Shown: positions 61,240 to 64,000 of the stretch, in pieces | How the letters are laid out: each line of letters starts with the position of its first letter | Numbering within the stretch: the first letter of the stretch is position 1 | Source of the DNA: Bactrocera neohumeralis | Taxonomy: Eukaryota; Arthropoda; Insecta; Diptera; Tephritidae | Reading direction: 5' to 3' | Assembly (NCBI RefSeq): GCF_024586455.1 | Contig: NC_065921.1 | Span: 42,430,574 to 42,494,573, forward strand | Length of the DNA stretch: 64,000 bases | Position numbers and translations under genes: made by a program | Notes under the pieces: model-generated | The model's input: the letters and a program-made list of their open reading frames with translations, nothing else | The model's database searches: none | Told to the model about the DNA's origin: nothing

Positions 61240-61560
61240 ACAGAAGTCACCGTCCGATAAAATGCAATTTCACTAATTCCTTTTCCAATCCTCGAAACAG
61301 CCGGAATATTCATATTTTTCCGGTATAGCCTTCAAGATCTTCTTCCATTCAGTTTTTATCTCCTCAATCGTGTCAAAGCAACGTCCCCGCTTTGGCCCTT
61401 TGAGTTTCTTGAATACCCAGAAGTCACTCGAAGCCAAATCAGGCGAAACGATATTAGTGCAGTCTTTAGCAAAAAATTCGCGAAGAACAAATACTGTATT
61501 ATGTACATTATCGTGATGAAGGAACCAAGAGTCCTCCCCATAATTCCGGCCGATTTAGAC
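61240..61560 (-). pseudogene. mariner transposase relic, C-terminal part
   Basis: Minus-strand reading gives SPDLASSDFWVFKKLKGPKR, CFDTIEEIKTEWKKIL and SGCFEDWK, the usual last third of a mariner transposase, with frame changes upstream. Lies in the intron before the inv homeobox exon. Confidence 0.72.
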
Positions 61561-63020
61561 GATTAGCCTGATACAAACTAGACAGTTTGGCCCGATGGAA
61601 GAAAATCATAGTACACCACACCACGATAACCACCTCACCTTACTATTCATCATGACCTTGAGCACAATGGTGAGACCAAATACTTCTCGACTAGTCTAGA
61701 GGATAAGTCAGCCCATGTGAATGCTCCAAAGCAAGATACTTACTGCTACCCTGATAACAGGCCGCTCTTCTTGAAAGACCCACCGGTAATCTCAAAGCTT
61801 GAAACTATAGTCGAAGTGGAGCTCCGCAAATTTCAGGCATTGGTCAATTGCGTCGAAATATATGCAACATTTATTAAGGCGAGCCAACAGATATGAATCA
61901 AAAAGCTTTCATCGAGATCAGTTGGTTTTGTCTTCATGAAGTTAAACCTCAAGGTTTGTTTTATACATATGTCACTATCTATTCGAAATATTTGATCATC
62001 CATACCAGAACTCTTCCACTTTTTGCCTGTCGAAATGAAAATGAAAGCTATTCCTAATAAACGACTCTTACTTCGCACTTTAAATTAGCTTTAATTACAC
62101 AAAAGTCAGTTCATTTCAACTTCGGCACAGAGTGCCAAATTGTCGTCATCGTCTTTGATTGCTTTCTGAGTAGGCGGAGGCAGCAATGACTACGCGAATT
62201 CGCTGTCAAAGTTCAGCTAAAACTGTGATGACGCGTCGAAAACCAAAATAAAATTTAATTATTTAAAAGGAAAATTAAGTAAAACACAACGAAAGACAAC
62301 TTGAACTTTGGACTATTTAACATTTGAATTAATTGCGTAGGCAACAATGGCATCGGGTGAGGGAAAACTTGTCGAAGAACGAAGGTGGGTGTTGCGTGAA
62401 TTTGGCTGCAATTCCGAGCGCTTTGCCGAATTACAATTCATTGGTGCCGTGTAATTTTTAGCTCCTCATAAATCTTGGCGGCAAGTTCGTGCGTGGATGC
62501 CACGGAAATTTATGCAGACTCGCTGCGCAATGTGGCCGGGCTTAAAGCAAGTGGTTTACGAAGTGCGGCGCTGGAGCCACTTCAATGAGGGCGCAGGCCA
62601 GGTAGTGTCCGAAAATGTAGACAAAGCGGAACGTTTGCGTCCAGTCATTGTGGCGCAATTACGCGCATCTATTTTATTTCGGGCAAATGGAATTTTTATG
62701 TTCCGGTTGTGCACAAACACACACATATTATATATACACGTGGGTATCCTTGCATGGGTGCATACAACCCTTAGACACACGTAAAATTTAGTAGAATGTT
62801 GATAATTCACAATTACTTACTGGTACTCCCAAGTACCTCTGAGTTTGGGTGAGTCCTGCTCAATTAAATGCGTTTTACACGACTACACACACAAATATCC
62901 ATATATATTTACACATATGTCTACCGACTTATAACGGTGGTCATGCTTAGCTACACTTTTTCACACTTCGTCCCTCCCCTACTTAATGGCTCTGTGTTAT
63001 GTCTCTCTCTGTACTTCCAG
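61561..63020. other. Unannotated intron DNA before the homeobox exon
   Basis: Ends with a good acceptor. 62080-62700 is TE-poor; no gene seen. Confidence 0.5.
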
Positions 63021-63175
63021 GTCCGCGTACACGTAAGCCGAAGAAGTTGGCCGGTGAGAAGGGCAGCAGCAGCGGTGCATCGAATGGCAGCGGAAGCGGA
63101 GGTGGCGGTGCTGCCACCGCAGAGGATAAACGACCGCGCACGGCGTTCAGTGGCTCGCAATTGGCGCGCTTGAAG
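63021..63175 (+). CDS. inv: invected exon: linker plus first part of the homeodomain
   Basis: Engrailed-class homeodomain transcription factor acting in segment polarity and posterior-compartment identity (family knowledge). The acceptor is a pyrimidine tract ending TTCCAG at 63020; the donor is GTGAGT at 63176. Translation gives a basic PRTRKPKK stretch, a Gly/Ser-rich linker, then EDKRPRTAFSGSQLARLK, which is homeodomain residues 1-17 with its N-terminal arm. The intron after Lys17, in phase 0, is the conserved en/inv homeobox intron. FSG rather than FSS, and the phase-compatible RS microexon at 55288, favour inv over en. The exon is 155 nt and enters in phase 1 (split Gly or Ser codon). 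The rest of the homeodomain should lie beyond 64000; I found no match to it in the last 824 bases. Confidence 0.95.
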
Positions 63176-64000
63176 GTGAGTTATTGCTGCGCAATGAAAT
63201 TTAATTTCCACTGAAGCACAGGCAATGAATTGAAAAATATCTGGTCGTACTTATGTATATACTGTATATATGCCGTAGAGTACATATATGTACGTGCTAT
63301 TTATTATCTTAAGTGGAAGGCAGTTTATAAACTGGTGGTAGAAGTAGCAGAAGAAATTGCATTTTCGTCAATAAAATTGAAGTATTTTTAGTTTCTTCGT
63401 GGTTAAAAGCTTCGTTACCTAACCTTAATAATCAAGTTCTTAGTCTTAATATCCAAATCTCAACCATTCTTTGTCGATTATATGCTTTTGTTCTATCGGG
63501 CTGGCACACCTGATATTTTTAACCGGAAAATAATCTCATTATTCTTTATAATTATCCATTGTCTTTCAAAGGTAGAAAAAAGTTCAATAAACCATTTTTG
63601 ACAGAATCTGGAATTCAAAGTCTTTTTAATCACGAATGGATGTTTCCATCTCACTTCTTCCATAGAGCTTTGACAACTTTTTAGCCTTACCCCATGAATG
63701 CGTATATAAATGCTCAGTAAGAACCCCTACATTTGAGGCAAGATGAATATTTCTGAGAGCAAGTATTTCAAAAGATCTATTGTGTTTCAATCTAGACCAA
63801 TTGGTTCAGTGCTAGAACGCAAGATGGCAATGAAGACCCAGCTCAGTCCAATTTCACTGTGAACGGGGCTTTGTTGTTGCCACCGATTCCGTTATGATGA
63901 GGCTTCCGAACGAGTTGGATGATAAAGTATCTTGATGCTAATTTTAGTGAGGATAGACACTTCTTGATTTGCTCTGAGCGCACAGTTAGCGAGAGAACTA
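63176..64000 (+). other. inv: Start of the intron that splits the inv homeobox
   Basis: It begins with donor GTGAGT directly after the codon for homeodomain Lys17. The remaining 825 bases are AT-rich and I recognise no coding or repeat feature in them. Confidence 0.85.

Larger units (their letters stand above)
55294..63020 (+). other. inv: inv intron between the RS microexon and the homeobox exon
   Basis: A 7,727-bp intron bounded by GTAAGT (55294) and a C/T tract ending TTCCAG (63020), phase 1. It holds an RTE 3' fragment, R1-like RNase H relics, a mariner relic and otherwise unannotated AT-rich DNA. Confidence 0.88.

Noticed and set aside
63021..63175. Homeobox exon could be engrailed rather than invected
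   Set aside because: FSG-type homeodomain residues plus a phase-matched RS microexon upstream fit invected; engrailed lacks the microexon.
1..64000. CRISPR arrays, operons, Shine-Dalgarno sites, bacterial replication features
   Set aside because: The sequence is a eukaryotic (dipteran) intron region; no such structures were seen.

Overview
ORGANISM AND LOCUS. The window is nuclear DNA of a higher (cyclorrhaphan) fly. It is AT-rich, intron-dominated and full of mariner and non-LTR retrotransposon relics; the repeat load and style fit a tephritid fruit fly, but the species cannot be named from the sequence. The only conserved multi-exon gene I can prove is invected (inv), the engrailed paralogue, on the + strand. 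Two of its exons are present: a 6-nt microexon coding Arg-Ser (55288-55293) and the exon with the first 17 homeodomain residues (63021-63175). The large first exon and the rest of the homeobox are not in the window. Positions 1-55287 are therefore best read as the 3' part of a very long first intron, 55294-63020 as the next intron, and 63176-64000 as the start of the intron that splits the homeobox. LAYOUT. 1-12 kb: mariner fragments, fragments of one RTE-type retrotransposon, and RNase H relics of R1/jockey-like elements. 12.8-13.4 kb: a compact intronless gene (+) with TATA box, 99-codon ORF and poly(A) signal. 13.5-41 kb: further TE relics between long featureless intron tracts, plus a GAGA-rich block near 27 kb. 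42.0-43.2 kb: a second intronless gene (-), with a duplicated motif, a TATA box, a poly(A) signal and a dense cluster of CAGGTAG/TAGGTAG (TAGteam, Zelda-type) heptamers upstream. 44.9-48.1 kb: a full-length RTE-type element with a 13-bp target-site duplication. 49.0-49.5 kb: a frame-broken paralogue of the 42-kb gene, same strand. 51.3-64 kb: more RTE and R1-like fragments around the inv exons. MAIN POINT. The 42-kb and 49-kb loci, and more loosely the 13-kb locus, look like a small nested gene family inside the inv intron. The proteins are short, basic and rich in S/T-P sites. The 42-kb protein carries two copies of a block ending in R-R-L-[N/D]-F; the 13-kb protein ends in R-R-L-N-L. These match the cyclin-docking (RxL/Cy) consensus and lie next to nuclear-localisation-like basic runs. 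With the early-zygotic promoter signature of the 42-kb gene, I infer early-embryonic, intronless cyclin/CDK-binding regulators, similar in logic to fruehstart or roughex. This is inference; the motifs, gene architecture and heptamer cluster are visible in the sequence. All eight recognisable RTE copies lie antisense to inv, as expected if the whole window is transcribed as intron.
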